A stretch of DNA of 64,000 nucleotides from Saccharomyces uvarum (GCA_947243795.1 OX365940.1:1-64000), one strand, 5' to 3'. Shown: positions 1 to 10,245, counted from the first letter of the stretch. Program-made: numbers and translations. Notes: generated from the letters alone by a model not told the origin.

Positions 1-160
1 ACACACACCCCACACCCCACACCCCACACCACACCCACACCCACACCACCACACCACACCCACAACACACACACCCACCACACCCACACCCACACACACC
101 CACACCCCACACACCACACCCACACACACACCACACCACACCCACACACACCCACACACC
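1..160. repeat. Telomeric C1-3A repeats
   Basis: The first ~160 bases are an irregular run of CA, CCA and CCCA, the C-rich strand of yeast TG1-3 telomeric DNA. This marks the physical left end of a chromosome. In this family the tract is bound by Rap1 and made by telomerase. Non-repeat sequence begins at about 160, so the inner border is approximate. Confidence 0.95.
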
Positions 161-1300
161 ACTCATATCATACTCACCACCTGGGTAACCTCCATCCTCT
201 CTATCATTACCACCCACACACCCCACGAACCTCACCACTTAACAGCCTGGTACATTAACTCCTTCCCACCACATTTATTTCAATTTATCCCCCCACATCG
301 AATCCCCACCCCTCGAATACTATATTGGCCTCCCTAACTCTTCCATACGACATGTCTACATACCACACTCACTACCACTCATACCATACTCACCACCTGG
401 GTAACCTCCATCTTCTCTATCATTACCACCCACACACCCCACGAACCTCACCACTTAACACCCTGCTACATTCACACCTTCCCACCACATTTCTTTCAGT
501 TTATCCCTCCACATCGAATCCCCACCCCTCGAATACTATATTGGCCTCCCTAACTCTTCCATACGACATGTCTACATACCACGCTACCACACCACGCTAC
601 CACACCACTCATATCATACCCTCCATCTGGGTAACCCTCCATCTTCTCTATCATTACCACCCACACACCCACGAACCTCACCACTTAACACCCTGCTACA
701 TTCACACCTTCCCACCACATTTCTTTCAGTTTATCCCTCCACATCGAATCCCCACCCCTCGAATACCATATTGGCTTCCCTAACTCTTCCATACGACATG
801 TCTACATACCACACTACCACACCACTCATATCACACCCTCCATCTGGGTAACCCTCCATCTCATCTATCATTACCACCCACACACCCCACGAACCTCACC
901 ACTTAACACCCTGCTACATTCACACCTTCCCACCACATTTCTTTCAATCTATCCCCCACATCGAATCCCCACCCCTCGAATACCATATCGGCCTCCCTAA
1001 CTCTTCCATACGACATGTCTACATACCACACTCACTACCACATATATCATACCCTCCATCTGGGTAACCTCCATCTCATCTATCATTACCACCCACACAC
1101 CCCACGAACCTCACCACTTAACACCCTGCTACATTAACTCCTTTCCACCACATTTCTTTCAATTTATCCCTCCACATCGAATCCCCACCCCTCGAATACC
1201 ATATCGGCCTCCCTAACTCTTCCATACGACATGTCTACATACCACACTACCACTACCACATATATCATACTTACCATCTGGGTAACACCTCCATCTACAA
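161..1300. repeat. Subtelomeric tandem array, ~216-bp unit, about five copies
   Basis: A landmark 10-mer (CTGGGTAACC or one-base variants) recurs at 181, 397, 627, 844, 1060 and 1278, giving a period of 216-230 bp. Each unit also holds a CACGAACCTCA-CCACTTAAC-like block and one CCCTAAC (near 332, 548, 778, 995 and 1211), which is the core of a Tbf1-like site. The array sits between telomere and core X, where S. cerevisiae carries its STR elements. Open frames inside it run through repeats and are not genes. Confidence 0.85.
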
Positions 1301-2580
1301 CTCCAATACCATGTGCATCACCATATATCAGCACAATCCTCACCCTCTATACTATTACCCTCCACACCAACCAACCAACCAACTTACTATCACACACCAT
1401 CTCCCTACCTATATACCCTGACCATTCTCAACATCACACACCATCTCCCTACCTATATACCCTGACCATTCTCAATATCATACACCATTACCCTACCTCA
1501 ATATCTCCATAATATCTCCAACTATCGAAACATATATATAAACATACACATTCAAACGTAAACAAATCAACCTAAACAAATCAACCTAAACACACAAACA
1601 TATACACCACACCCCTCCACAATATCATATACCATGCATTATATATCACCCATCTACCTTCCACCACTATTCTCAACACCATATACCATACTTCAATATC
1701 CTGCTACTCTCAACATAATATCATATACCATCACTCTCAATATCACATACCATCACTCTCAACACCATATACCATCACTCTCAATATTATATACCATACT
1801 TCAATATCATATACCACCACATCCTCATACGGACGCTAAATGTAATATCATGTCCCACTACCCTAACCACCACTCTCTCCATCATATATCTACCCTCCAA
1901 CCATTCAAACGTAAACATCGAATCCTAAACAAATCAACGTAAACACCACACCCCTCCACAATATCATATACCATCACTCTCAATATCATATACCATCACG
2001 CCCAATATCATATACCATCACTCTCAACACCATATACCATCGCTCTCAATATCACATACCATCACTCTCAATATCATATACAATCACATACTCCTACAAA
2101 CGCTAAATGTAATACCATATAACACTACCCTAACCACTACTCTCCAACCGTCCAAACGTAAACAAATAAATACATCGAAACATACATATCCAAACGTAAA
2201 CAAATCAACGTAATCACACTCCTCCATAATTCACCCTAACCACTCTCCATATCCCATACCATATATCATAATATCGTCTCTCTCCATATATACCATCTTA
2301 TCACTCCCTATATATTATAATACCACCACATACTCCTACGGACGCTAACATACATATCGAATCCTAAACAAATAAACATAAACAAATAATCCTAAACACC
2401 ACGCCCCTCCATATAATAATACCATAATACCACTTATCATCACTCTCTTCATAATATCGACATACTATATTATCCTGACTACTTCTACTATAATCGATAC
2501 GCGCACTCCTACGGACGCTAAAATATAATACCACCACATACTCACACGGACGCTAAATATAATACTCACTAAGTACAAAC
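1300..2580. repeat. Degenerate AT-rich subtelomeric repeats
   Basis: The stretch is built from short imperfect repeats such as ATATCATATACC-ATCACTCTCA and AAACAAATCAACCTAAAC, mixed with the dispersed motif ACGGACGCTAAATATAAT (copies near 1829, 2096, 2338, 2511 and 2546). No frame looks like a protein; the short open frames are translated simple repeat. By position this is X-combinatorial-repeat-like DNA. Confidence 0.7.
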
Positions 2581-2620
2581 CCAGTATAATTCTTAAACTT
2601 CCCACTCTCACATTCTATAT

Positions 2621-2631
2621 TTTTATATTTT
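2621..2631 (+). other. ARS consensus sequence (candidate replication origin)
   Basis: TTTTATATTTT matches WTTTAYRTTTW at all 11 positions and lies in the core X-like element, where S. cerevisiae also has an ORC-binding site. The match is seen directly; origin activity is inferred. Confidence 0.6.
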
Positions 2632-2778
2632 CTCACAATTTCTACCCTTTTACCCAATATACATACCCAACTATAAATCATTATTTCTTAGCCCCACTCC
2701 AACCACCAATTATATACCTAAACTACCTCAATCTATCACCGCCCTTTCCCAGCTCTTTCTCTACCATACCACCACATT

Positions 2779-2791
2779 ATCACCATATACG
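2779..2791 (+). promoter_or_regulatory. Abf1 binding site in core X
   Basis: ATCACCATATACG matches RTCRY-N5-ACG exactly. Pairing of ACS and Abf1 sites is typical of core X elements, so function at this spot is plausible. Confidence 0.6.
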
Positions 2792-3570
2792 GCACGAACC
2801 TCAGCACTTAACACCCTGGACATTTTCACATTGCCACCATCTCCCGACCACCAAACTCTGCCCCCCACTAAATACGATACTCAACATCATATATCCGCTT
2901 TAAACATCTCAATAATCTTACATTTGCGCTCATACCATCATATATCACATACTTTTACCACTCCCATACAACCTCTACAATATACCCTCCATATATTATA
3001 ATACTATACTTCATTACCTGTCACTCTCAATAGACTATCACATTACCTACCATTACCTTCCACATATCTCCTACCATATATGATAATATCACTACATACT
3101 TATACGGACGCTAAATATATTCCCATGACATACCATACTATATATCTCCTATATATTCTGATACCTAATATCATCACTATATATATATCTTAGCTCCATC
3201 ACTATATATATATCTTAGCGCCATCACTCTCACTCTCCAAATATATCATACTACTCCAATTCCCCTGACCTTCTTACTAGATTGCATGCACATACTCATA
3301 CGGATGCCTAATATGATATCATAACACACCACACTAAAATACCACACCACCACTCTCTACTATAGTCACTCATATACTATCACCCTCTATATATCCCAAC
3401 TACTCTCAAATGACCACGATATTATACTACCATCCCACCACTTATCTCACTATAATACTACACCAGCTCTCTCTCCCTCATATCTCCAGACAATATTACT
3501 TTTACTACATCTACTATTATGAATACGCGCACTGCTACAGACGCTAAAATATAGGGCATTGTGCCGCCGC

Positions 3571-4142
3571 ATACAAGCATCCTCTACCTCACACATCTTG
3601 TAGCTTCACCCTTGTTATGGCTTACTTAGCCGCCCAGCTAACGTAGCTCAAGTGCGGCTGATCGCGTTTTCTCGAGAAGCGCGTTCCGACATGATCATGT
3701 GACTATCACATGACCATGTTCAGGCCGCTTCTCCTTTGAGAACAATAGGCCGGCCGGGTATCATGGGTCACTTCTCTTAGCGCATAGAGCCGCTTCTTTC
3801 GCCAATGATGGTGTAATGAAATCCAAATAAATCCCAAGGTCTTATTAAGTAAATACTCTCTTCCCATAAATTACAAAGTACGCAAATCTAACAATAAATA
3901 TGCGCCTAAAAGGATACCTAGGAATACACACACATTATGTAGGATCTCTCGTGCACGTGACATTTTCTTTGTTTATTGGTTTATAATGGGAGGTTGTTTT
4001 TTTTGACTCATTCTCGAAGGTGCTTCGAATGTTGATAAGAGGTTGATAAACAATCATCGATATAAAAATAACATGGCAGAGGTGTTGCGTAGCTTCCCTG
4101 CCTCTGAAATTGGAAGTAAAGCCGTTCAGTGAGAGTATTATT
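3571..4142. other. Junction region with GC-rich duplicated segment
   Basis: Composition changes sharply from the AT-rich X region. Bases 3652-3718 form a GC-rich segment with a near copy at 7043-7107. It contains the palindrome CATGATCATG and ends in CATG-rich sequence. The rest, to the acetyltransferase start, is A/T-rich leader with no convincing gene. Confidence 0.5.
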
Positions 4143-4853
4143 ATGGCGATTTTAAATGTATTTGGACAAGAAGTTGGTGCAGACGTCGAAGGCTGGACAA
4201 CAAGGGCCTTCCCGGAGAAAGTTGTGTTGAAAGGCAACTACTGTAGACTAGAACCTCTCGATAGAGATAAACATGGGCCGGAGCTTTTTGATGCCTACGG
4301 TAAAGCAGGCCAAAAATTATGGACGTATCTACCTGTGGGACCATTCAATATCTTGGAAGAATACCTGGAATTTATTAATCAACTTAATGAAACTGGAGAT
4401 ACCGTGCCTTTCGCAATTATTGATAAAGAGACTAAACGTGCCGTTGGTACATTATGCCTAATAAGAATCGATCAAGCCAGCGGTTCACTTGAAGCTGGGT
4501 ATGTGGCTTTTTCACCGGAACTACAGAAGACGATTATCGCAACTGAAGCTCAATTCCTTTTGATGAAATATGTATTTGATGATCTAAAATACAGGAGATA
4601 TGAATGGAAGTGTGATAGTTTGAATGGGCCATCCAGGAGGGCGGCGATGCGCTTAGGGTTTAAATATGAGGGTACGTTTCGACAAGTGGTGGTATATAAG
4701 GGTCGGACTCGCGATACTGAATGGTTTTCAATAATAGACAAAGAATGGATATACATTCGCAAAACATTTGAGCAATGGTTGGATGAAAGAAATTTTGAGA
4801 ATGGTATACAGAAGAGAGGATTAGCTACAATAAGAGAAAACTTGCTAAACTGA
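4143..4853 (+). CDS. GNAT-family acetyltransferase, YIR042C-like
   Basis: The product is a 236-residue protein of the RimJ/RimL branch of GNAT N-acetyltransferases. It would transfer acetyl from acetyl-CoA to an amine on an unknown substrate. Visible features are an N-terminal beta region, a central [15 protein letters not shown] strand, an [13 protein letters not shown] segment matching the family's GY-hP signature, and a C-terminal [17 protein letters not shown] segment typical of the acetyl-CoA-binding fold. The frame opens earlier at a TTG (4110), but the first ATG is 4143. That start gives 236 residues, the length I recall for S. cerevisiae YIR042C, a subtelomeric gene on chromosome IX. 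It is convergent with the PAU gene 250 bp away, the same arrangement as YIR042C and PAU15. The substrate is unknown. Confidence 0.8.
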   Translation: MAILNVFGQEVGADVEGWTTRAFPEKVVLKGNYCRLEPLDRDKHGPELFDAYGKAGQKLWTYLPVGPFNILEEYLEFINQLNETGDTVPFAIIDKETKRAVGTLCLIRIDQASGSLEAGYVAFSPELQKTIIATEAQFLLMKYVFDDLKYRRYEWKCDSLNGPSRRAAMRLGFKYEGTFRQVVVYKGRTRDTEWFSIIDKEWIYIRKTFEQWLDERNFENGIQKRGLATIRENLLN

Positions 4854-5101
4854 ATATCCATTCTCTCTTAGTATACGCTACCTCCATGCCGTGAACTCTT
4901 TTTTTAGGCGGCAAGCTCAAAAGAGCAATTAGTTTCTGGACTTACCATATCTACATATCTTCATTGATCAAACAGGTTCATAATATTGATATACATTTAT
5001 ATAGTCAACTGTATCTATACCATCAAAAAAAAAAAATTTGTTTTTTATTTTTCGTTACTTTTCCATGTCTATATAATTTAATTCGTAAAAGGCGTCTGTC
5101 T

Positions 5102-5467
5102 CTAGTTTGCAATAGTGTAGATACCGTCCTTGGATAGAGCACTAGAGATGGCTGGTCTCAATCTGGTGGAGTACCATGGAACACCAGTGATCATTCTGGT
5201 GACTTGGTCTGGAGCAATACCAGTCAACATGGTGGTGAAGTCACCGTAGTTGAAAACAGCTTCAGCAACTTCAATTGGGTAGGTTTCAGTTGGGTGGGCA
5301 GCTTGGAACAAGTAGTATTGGGCCATGTGAGCTCTGATATCGGAGACATAGACACCCAATTCAACCAAGTTGACTCTTTCGTCGGATTGAGCTAGGGTGG
5401 TGGTGGCAGCAGCGGCACCGGAAGCGATGGCGACGACACCAGCGGCGATAGAAGTTAATTTGACCAT
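5102..5467 (-). CDS. PAU: Seripauperin (PAU family) cell-wall protein
   Basis: The product is 121 residues, the usual seripauperin length (120-124). It begins with a signal peptide ([20 protein letters not shown]), followed by the SRP1/TIP1 domain with the family's [23 protein letters not shown] and [26 protein letters not shown]-type segments. PAU proteins are secreted, serine-poor mannoprotein relatives of TIR/DAN proteins, and are induced in anaerobiosis and wine-like stress. They are repeated in most Saccharomyces subtelomeres, so which copy this is cannot be said. It is tail-to-tail with the acetyltransferase gene. The frame is intact. Confidence 0.95.
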   Translation of the reverse strand: MVKLTSIAAGVVAIASGAAAATTTLAQSDERVNLVELGVYVSDIRAHMAQYYLFQAAHPTETYPIEVAEAVFNYGDFTTMLTGIAPDQVTRMITGVPWYSTRLRPAISSALSKDGIYTIAN

Positions 5468-6060
5468 TGTATTTGTTTTGTTTGTTAATGCTGATATAAG
5501 CTTATTTGGAAAGAAAAGAATGAAGGCATATTCTCAAGGACATATGACCAAACAGCTCTATTTATACACATTCCTTCACCGGTCATTACCACTAACTGGT
5601 GCCCATTTCCCATCTCGTATCTGGCATCTGGCATCTGGCATCCTTCACATCACGTCTCTCTCCCACCATATTCACAGTCAGTATGGAGGTGCGCTTGTTC
5701 TTGAACGATGCGTGTGTCTTTCATAGATTTTGTATGCGAAGGTCTTGTTTTATGGCGCTTATGTGTGTTCGTATGTGGGGGAATGCGAAATGCCAATTAT
5801 AGGGGTACCAAGGTGCCTTGAAAAACCCTTTTCTTTGCCTGTGAAGTTTCCATTTCTGGGCAAAGAAAATATCTGAATCTGAGATTTGGACCCTCGTTCA
5901 GAACCTTATTGTCATCTAAGCCTCTAAACGGTCACCGAGCACAAATAATTCCGCACTTTCTCTTTCTTGAGATTGTACAAGGTAGTAAACATGTGTTGGG
6001 AGTCGTATATTGTTAGATTATAGAGGTTTGTGCACCATCATTAAAGTTGTTGATAAAATC
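5468..6060. other. PAU upstream region
   Basis: This is the promoter side of the PAU gene. A threefold ATCTGGC repeat lies at about 5620-5640, directly after TCGTATC, which is one base off the TCGTATA core used by Upc2-type regulators of anaerobic genes. The rest shows no gene. Open frames are short and lack family features. Confidence 0.4.
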
Positions 6061-6391
6061 TGTTGAAATAAGAATCGACTATCGTCTACGGACTAGTATT
6101 TACATTACTAGTATACTATCGTATACGGTGAAAGAAGATGACATAAATGATGAGAAACGGTCATCAAATTCAATGCAAGCTGAAATGCAAGGATTGATAA
6201 TGTACTAGGATAATGAACAATACCACATAAAACGGAAGAGGAAATATTGATTTTATTATGTAGAATTATCAATTCCCTTTTGTGGATTACTGTGTTCTCG
6301 AAGAGAACTTCTAGTATATCTACATACCTAATATTATTGCCTTACCAAAAATGGAATCCCAACAATTACATCAAAATCCACATTTATCTCA
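6061..6391 (+). mobile_element. Solo delta LTR (Ty1/Ty2 type)
   Basis: The sequence starts with TGTTGAAATA and shows the characteristic internal delta landmarks (TACTAGTATA, TATACGGTG, GGAATCCCAACAATTA), ending near TTATCTCA. At about 331 bp it is a nearly full-length LTR without an internal Ty body, so it is a recombination relic. I see no clear target-site duplication. It lies upstream of a tRNA gene, the preferred Ty1 target. The open frame overlapping its end is not a host gene. Confidence 0.9.
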
Positions 6392-6476
6392 CATACTGCA
6401 TCTGAAATGGAAGCGCCGACGACTGCACCGACCCGTGAAAATGTGTAGTAAATTCCTGTCATTACGGCCATCTTCT

Positions 6477-6705
6477 TGTTGGAACAAGATTCAACTAATC
6501 GTCCATCTATTACTATTATATACGGTGTTAAAAGATGAAATAAATTACAAGACCAGTAAATTAAGATTCAAACTGTCATCGAAATTGATGGAAGCTGAAG
6601 CGCAAGGATTCCTAAATCCTTGAGGAGAATCTCTAGTATAATCTATATACGTAATATTATAACATTAAGAAACAATGGAATCCCAAAGATCATCATACAA
6701 CTTTA
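6477..6705 (+). mobile_element. Second, older delta LTR fragment
   Basis: This is another delta-type LTR in the same orientation, starting TGTTGGAACA, with recognisable TATACGGTGTTA and CTAAATCCTTGAGGAGAA blocks and the GGAATCCCAA near its end. It is shorter and more diverged than the upstream copy, hence probably older. The 3' border is approximate. It sits ~100 bp upstream of the tRNA-Ser gene. Confidence 0.8.
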
Positions 6706-6801
6706 ATGGTCAATAAAATGTGTGACAGTTCCCCAGAGTGTATACACGTGTAAATTATAAGCCTGGGCCTGATTTGAAAGCAGGATCTTTCATAATAAAC
6801 G

Positions 6802-6883
6802 GGCAACTTGGCCGAGTGGTTAAGGCGAAAGATTAGAAATCTTTTGGGCTCTGCCCGCGCAGGTTCAAATCCTGCAGTTGTCG
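6802..6883 (+). tRNA. tS(AGA): tRNA-Ser (anticodon AGA)
   Basis: An 82-nt type II tRNA. The acceptor stem pairs GGCAACT with AGTTGTC (one G-T pair) and the discriminator is G. The A box is TGGCCGAGTGG, the anticodon loop TTAGAAA has AGA at 6835-6837, there is a long variable arm as expected for serine, and the B box GGTTCAAATCC is at 6862-6872. A T-rich run directly after (from 6884) is the Pol III terminator. It reads UCU and, by wobble, UCC serine codons. No intron is visible. It probably attracted the delta elements upstream. Confidence 0.97.
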
Positions 6884-6889
6884 TTATTT

Positions 6890-7244
6890 TTATTTTTTTC
6901 ATATTTTAGACAGCTGGGTGCTTTGCTGCTTCGTGACGTAGTTTATTACGTGTGAAGCCTTCTACTGATGCCAAGGTGGAATTTCCAGATCCAGGCAAGG
7001 CACGCCCCGCGGGTAACCAAGGCCGCTTCTCTTGCTTTAGATGTGCGGCTGAGCGCGTTTTCTCGATCAGCGCGTTCTGACATGATCATGTGACAGTCAT
7101 GTGGCCATACCGATTGTGCATTACCCGCGCCCATTGGCCATGAAACTGGTAATCTGCACAACATCCGCACTCGTAAAGGTTAAGAGAAAAGTCATTTGTT
7201 TTTGCTATATATTATAAAGGTAAGCAAGTCATTGCAATCGTTAA
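6890..7244. other. tRNA to isomaltase intergenic region
   Basis: This holds the second copy (7043-7107) of the GC-rich segment found at 3652-3718, plus a preceding GGCCGCTTCT also found after the first copy. There is no protein-like frame. The inner part is the 3' flank of the isomaltase gene. Confidence 0.5.
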
Positions 7245-9014
7245 TCACTCAGATATATAGATTCTACCCTCCCATGGCTTCAAAGTTCTGGAAGAGGCAT
7301 CTACATCCTTCTTTGGGAAGTTTCCGAACTCCAACTTAAACGAGGTGCTATCATTTGGAATCGTAAATTCTAAATTGTCAGCGCTAAAGTTCAAAGCCGC
7401 AAACAAAGTTTTGTTCTCGTACTTCTTGGTGAAACTGAACAGTTTTTTATTGTCCAAGTCGATGAACTCGAAGTCGTAACCATAAATAGTGATATCCTTG
7501 TGTGCCTTTCTAAACCTCAAAGCCTCCTTCCAGAAAGCTAACACAGAGTTAGGATCCTTTTGCTCATCTTCAACGTTAATTCCGTCTCTGAAAGATTCGT
7601 TCAAGTAGAACCATGGCTTGCCAGTAGGCCCGGAGAAGCCGGCATTTGGTTCTTCATGAGTCCAAGGCATAGGGGTTCTCGCGTGATCCCTAGAAATTAA
7701 AGCAATTCCTTCCAAAAACTTCTTCATTTGTTCTGATTTTTCACCATACTCTTCCCTAATGAGCTTGTAGTTGTTTCTGATTTCAATATCCTCATATTTT
7801 TCAACAGGCCAGTTCTTGTAATTGATTTGGCCCAGCTCTTGTCCTTGATAAATGAACAAAGAACCGGTCAGTGATGCCAACAACACCGACAGTAACTTAC
7901 CAGAAATGACACGATTTTTTGGAGAATCGTCGCCAAATCTCGTGATAGAACGAGGTTGGTCGTGGTTTTCCAGATAAATTGTTGACCAACAATCAGTTCC
8001 GTTAATGTACCTGAAAAGCTCTGCGAGGGCAATTTTCCAATCCTTCAATTCAAATGGGACCAAGTTATAACGGAACAAGGGTGAAGCCCCAACATCAGTG
8101 TGGGAAAAGTTGAATAACTCACCAAGCTCGTGTCTTGAAGCACTTGTATACAACTCCTTGGTCTCGTCGGATGCATGCTGCATTTCACCAACGGTCATAA
8201 TCTCTCTGCCATCCTTAACTCTGTCTCTGATAAACTTGTTCATTTCTTGGTGGAACTCGTGAATACGTGGACCATTCAAAGTCATTGGGTCACTGGGTTG
8301 CCACTTTGTGTTCTCGTCAGTCACAGGAGCGTCTGGTAGGCCAACAACTTTGGAGTACAAGCTCCCTACATCAATTCTGAAACCATCAACACCATGGTCT
8401 AACCAATATCCAACAGCACTTTCGTAGATTGCCTTTCTGCAGTCTTCGCTTTCCCAATTGAGGTCAGGTTGACGAGTCGCAAACAAACGCAAGTAAAATT
8501 CTTGTGTCTTTTCGTCGAACGTCCATGCAGAACCACCAAAATAAGACTTCCAGTTGTTTGGAGGAATTGGTTGGCCTTCAGCGTCATAGCCTTTAGGAGG
8601 CTTCCAGAAGAACCAGTCACGCTTGGGGTTGGTCTTAGAAGATCTACTCTCCTTGAACCACTCGTGTTCACTGGAACAATGGTTGATGACCAAATCGGTG
8701 ATAAACTTCATACCGAGCTTATGAGTCTTCTCAATCAACTTAAAGCAGTCCTCGTTGGTCCCGTAGGTTGGCCACACCTTTTCGTAATTGGCAATGTCAT
8801 AACCCATATCGTCCTGTGGCGAGTCATAGAATGGCGAGATCCAGATAGCATCGGCACCAAGATCCTTGATGTACTCCAACTTGGAGGCAATACCCTTCAT
8901 ATCACCCCATCCATCGTTGTTCGAGTCTTTAAAACTTGCAGGGTAGATTTGATAGATGGTGGCTTCTTTCCACCATTTGGGTTCTGTTTCCGGATGTGCA
9001 GATGAAATGGTCAT
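7245..9014 (-). CDS. IMA: Oligo-1,6-glucosidase (isomaltase), IMA-type, GH13
   Basis: The product is a 589-residue cytosolic glycoside hydrolase family 13 enzyme that hydrolyses alpha-1,6 (isomaltose-type) glucosides. The frame is intact and has the family length exactly. Catalytic residues are in place: nucleophile D215 (GFRIDVG), acid/base E277 (TVGEMQH) and D352 (ENHDQ). Val216-Gly217-Ser218 after the nucleophile is the S. cerevisiae IMA signature; maltases of the MALx2 group have Thr-Ala-Gly there. Isomaltase/alpha-methylglucosidase rather than maltase activity is therefore predicted. It is divergent from a MAL activator gene across a 1.2-kb promoter carrying phased activator sites. It most resembles IMA1, but orthology to one IMA copy cannot be decided. 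Confidence 0.95.
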   Translation of the reverse strand: MTISSAHPETEPKWWKEATIYQIYPASFKDSNNDGWGDMKGIASKLEYIKDLGADAIWISPFYDSPQDDMGYDIANYEKVWPTYGTNEDCFKLIEKTHKLGMKFITDLVINHCSSEHEWFKESRSSKTNPKRDWFFWKPPKGYDAEGQPIPPNNWKSYFGGSAWTFDEKTQEFYLRLFATRQPDLNWESEDCRKAIYESAVGYWLDHGVDGFRIDVGSLYSKVVGLPDAPVTDENTKWQPSDPMTLNGPRIHEFHQEMNKFIRDRVKDGREIMTVGEMQHASDETKELYTSASRHELGELFNFSHTDVGASPLFRYNLVPFELKDWKIALAELFRYINGTDCWSTIYLENHDQPRSITRFGDDSPKNRVISGKLLSVLLASLTGSLFIYQGQELGQINYKNWPVEKYEDIEIRNNYKLIREEYGEKSEQMKKFLEGIALISRDHARTPMPWTHEEPNAGFSGPTGKPWFYLNESFRDGINVEDEQKDPNSVLAFWKEALRFRKAHKDITIYGYDFEFIDLDNKKLFSFTKKYENKTLFAALNFSADNLEFTIPNDSTSFKLEFGNFPKKDVDASSRTLKPWEGRIYISE

Positions 9015-9365
9015 TAGTATAAAGTATTATTACGTGAGTAAATCCGATTAGTCTCTTTGATTTACTTATGCTCTACGAATTTGAAAATTTTTCCCAATTG
9101 TAACACATGATATACTATTCAGAACTTCAATGTGCCCTTTAAGTACTTTTTTATTTCATGAGAGAACGAATCTTCTTCATTTACAAGTAGTGTGTGTCAT
9201 GACAACAGTTAAGAGATGAGCAGCTTTATTTTTTTCCGAGTATCTCAGAGGAATGATAGAGCTTCGGCAAAATAACTCAGTGACGTAGATATGGAACTGT
9301 TTCATCAAGGGGCTTAATTCTGGTGCGTATTTGTGCAAAGATTGTGAGGTTACTGTTTAAGTTTC

Positions 9366-9404
9366 CCGAAATATTCTTCGAAATATTCTTCGAGATATTC
9401 TCTT
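9366..9404 (-). promoter_or_regulatory. Phased 12-bp repeat, candidate MAL-activator UAS
   Basis: The + strand reads CCG-AAATATTCT-TCG-AAATATTCT-TCG-AGATATTCT: three successive 12-bp units, so CG-containing triplets recur with exactly 9-bp spacers. Mal63-type activators recognise triplets separated by 9 bp, so this looks like an overlapping series of half-sites upstream of the isomaltase. Binding is inferred. Confidence 0.5.
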
Positions 9405-9460
9405 GCGACGAAGAGTCTATCCTTACCTAACGTATAAACTGTTCTCGGTATATTTCCTGG

Positions 9461-9475
9461 CCGAGATTTTCTCCG
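9461..9475 (-). promoter_or_regulatory. CGG-N9-CGG site, candidate MAL-activator site
   Basis: The + strand reads CCG-AGATTTTCT-CCG, which is CGG-N9-CGG on the minus strand, facing the isomaltase gene. Both the triplets and the spacing match the Mal63 consensus. Confidence 0.55.
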
Positions 9476-10099
9476 ACAATTAATCCCCCCCTCCCCCACG
9501 CGAATAACTTTGTTTCTCCAGTTTGAACAGAAATCTTTTATGTTCCTTGAACAATACACATGCATATATACACAAACGATGTAGGAGGGGAAAATCTATG
9601 AGAAAGAGTACGCTCGAAGAAGTCTAAAACATGGTACCTGACATTTGCTGCATGGGAGCAGATCCCCTTTTCGCAAATGACTCCCACAGAATCAGCACCC
9701 GAGAATGCTTTTATCCTCGAGATTCCTCTTACTCTATCGCCGTGTGTCATTATTGCATTAATGCAACCAGGGATCCGAACACAATACTCTTGTTTCGTAA
9801 TTATTTCGTAGGTGTACGATAGTGGATGTGTCCGTTGTGAGATTTTTCCTTGTAATTTGCCTTCACCTCGTGGCATTAGGAAGAACGCTCGAGAAAAGCG
9901 ATTAACTTGCACGCTTTAGGCGTCTCTGGAAGCACATTCAAGGGCTGAAATGTTGAGCGCTCGAACAATTTCCTAAATTATGGAATAGATCATTTAAAAC
10001 AGCTAGTTTGATCCGGATTAGCCGGTTATTTAGTATGGTACCTCATTTCTCTCGGTATTATTGCGACGCCATCCTTCTTTAGGACGCGTTTTACCCCGC

Positions 10100-10110
10100 C
10101 CCCGGTTTTT
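10100..10110 (-). promoter_or_regulatory. Mig1-like glucose-repression site
   Basis: CCCCGGTTTTT fits the Mig1 pattern (GC box followed by an A/T tract), 136 bp upstream of activator A. Glucose repression of MAL regulators through Mig1 is known in S. cerevisiae; its use here is inferred. Confidence 0.45.
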
Positions 10111-10245
10111 ATTGTCCGTTCCCCTATACTTAATGACTTAAATACAGCAGGTATTGATTTCAAGATTCTTCCTTCACAGAAAATAGAAGCAAATATTAAA
10201 TGAAGCTGAAGAGAAGACTCTTTTAGTGCAAATTTTACTTTAGAA

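Larger units (their letters stand above)
2580..3570. other. Core X-like subtelomeric element
   Basis: This stretch carries the two hallmarks of a yeast core X element: an exact 11-bp ARS consensus (2621-2631) and an Abf1 consensus (2779-2791), about 150 bp apart. Just after the Abf1 site is a block (GCACGAACCTCAGCACTTAAC) closely related to one in each unit of the distal tandem array. Further copies of the ACGGACGCTAAATAT motif lie near 3104, 3300 and 3538, and a short tandem duplication lies at about 3170-3225. In S. cerevisiae such elements act as weak origins and proto-silencers. The borders are estimated. Confidence 0.7.
9015..10245. promoter_or_regulatory. Divergent promoter, isomaltase / MAL activator A
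   Basis: This 1.23-kb region separates two divergent genes. It holds a phased 12-bp repeat (9366-9404), a CGG-N9-CGG site on the minus strand (9461-9475) and a Mig1-like GC box (10100-10110). The activator sites lie 350-460 bp upstream of the isomaltase start, a plausible UAS position. I see no gene in it; the short open frames have no features. Confidence 0.6.

Noticed and set aside
325-1942. Open frames of 90-152 codons in the subtelomeric repeats
   Set aside because: They translate tandem and simple repeats (His/Thr/Pro/Tyr-rich) and the largest begins with TTG; no protein features.
1-3600. Y' element or COS gene expected at a Saccharomyces chromosome end
   Set aside because: No helicase-like frame and no DUP/COS family protein is present; only X-type repeats are seen.
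6351-6623. 90-codon plus-strand frame beginning ATGGAATCCCAA
   Set aside because: It begins inside the delta LTR and runs into the second delta; it is LTR sequence, not a host gene.
6693-6902. 69-codon minus-strand frame
   Set aside because: It lies antisense over the tRNA-Ser gene.
8469-9005. 178-codon plus-strand frame
   Set aside because: It is antisense to the isomaltase gene, whose protein is intact and recognised.
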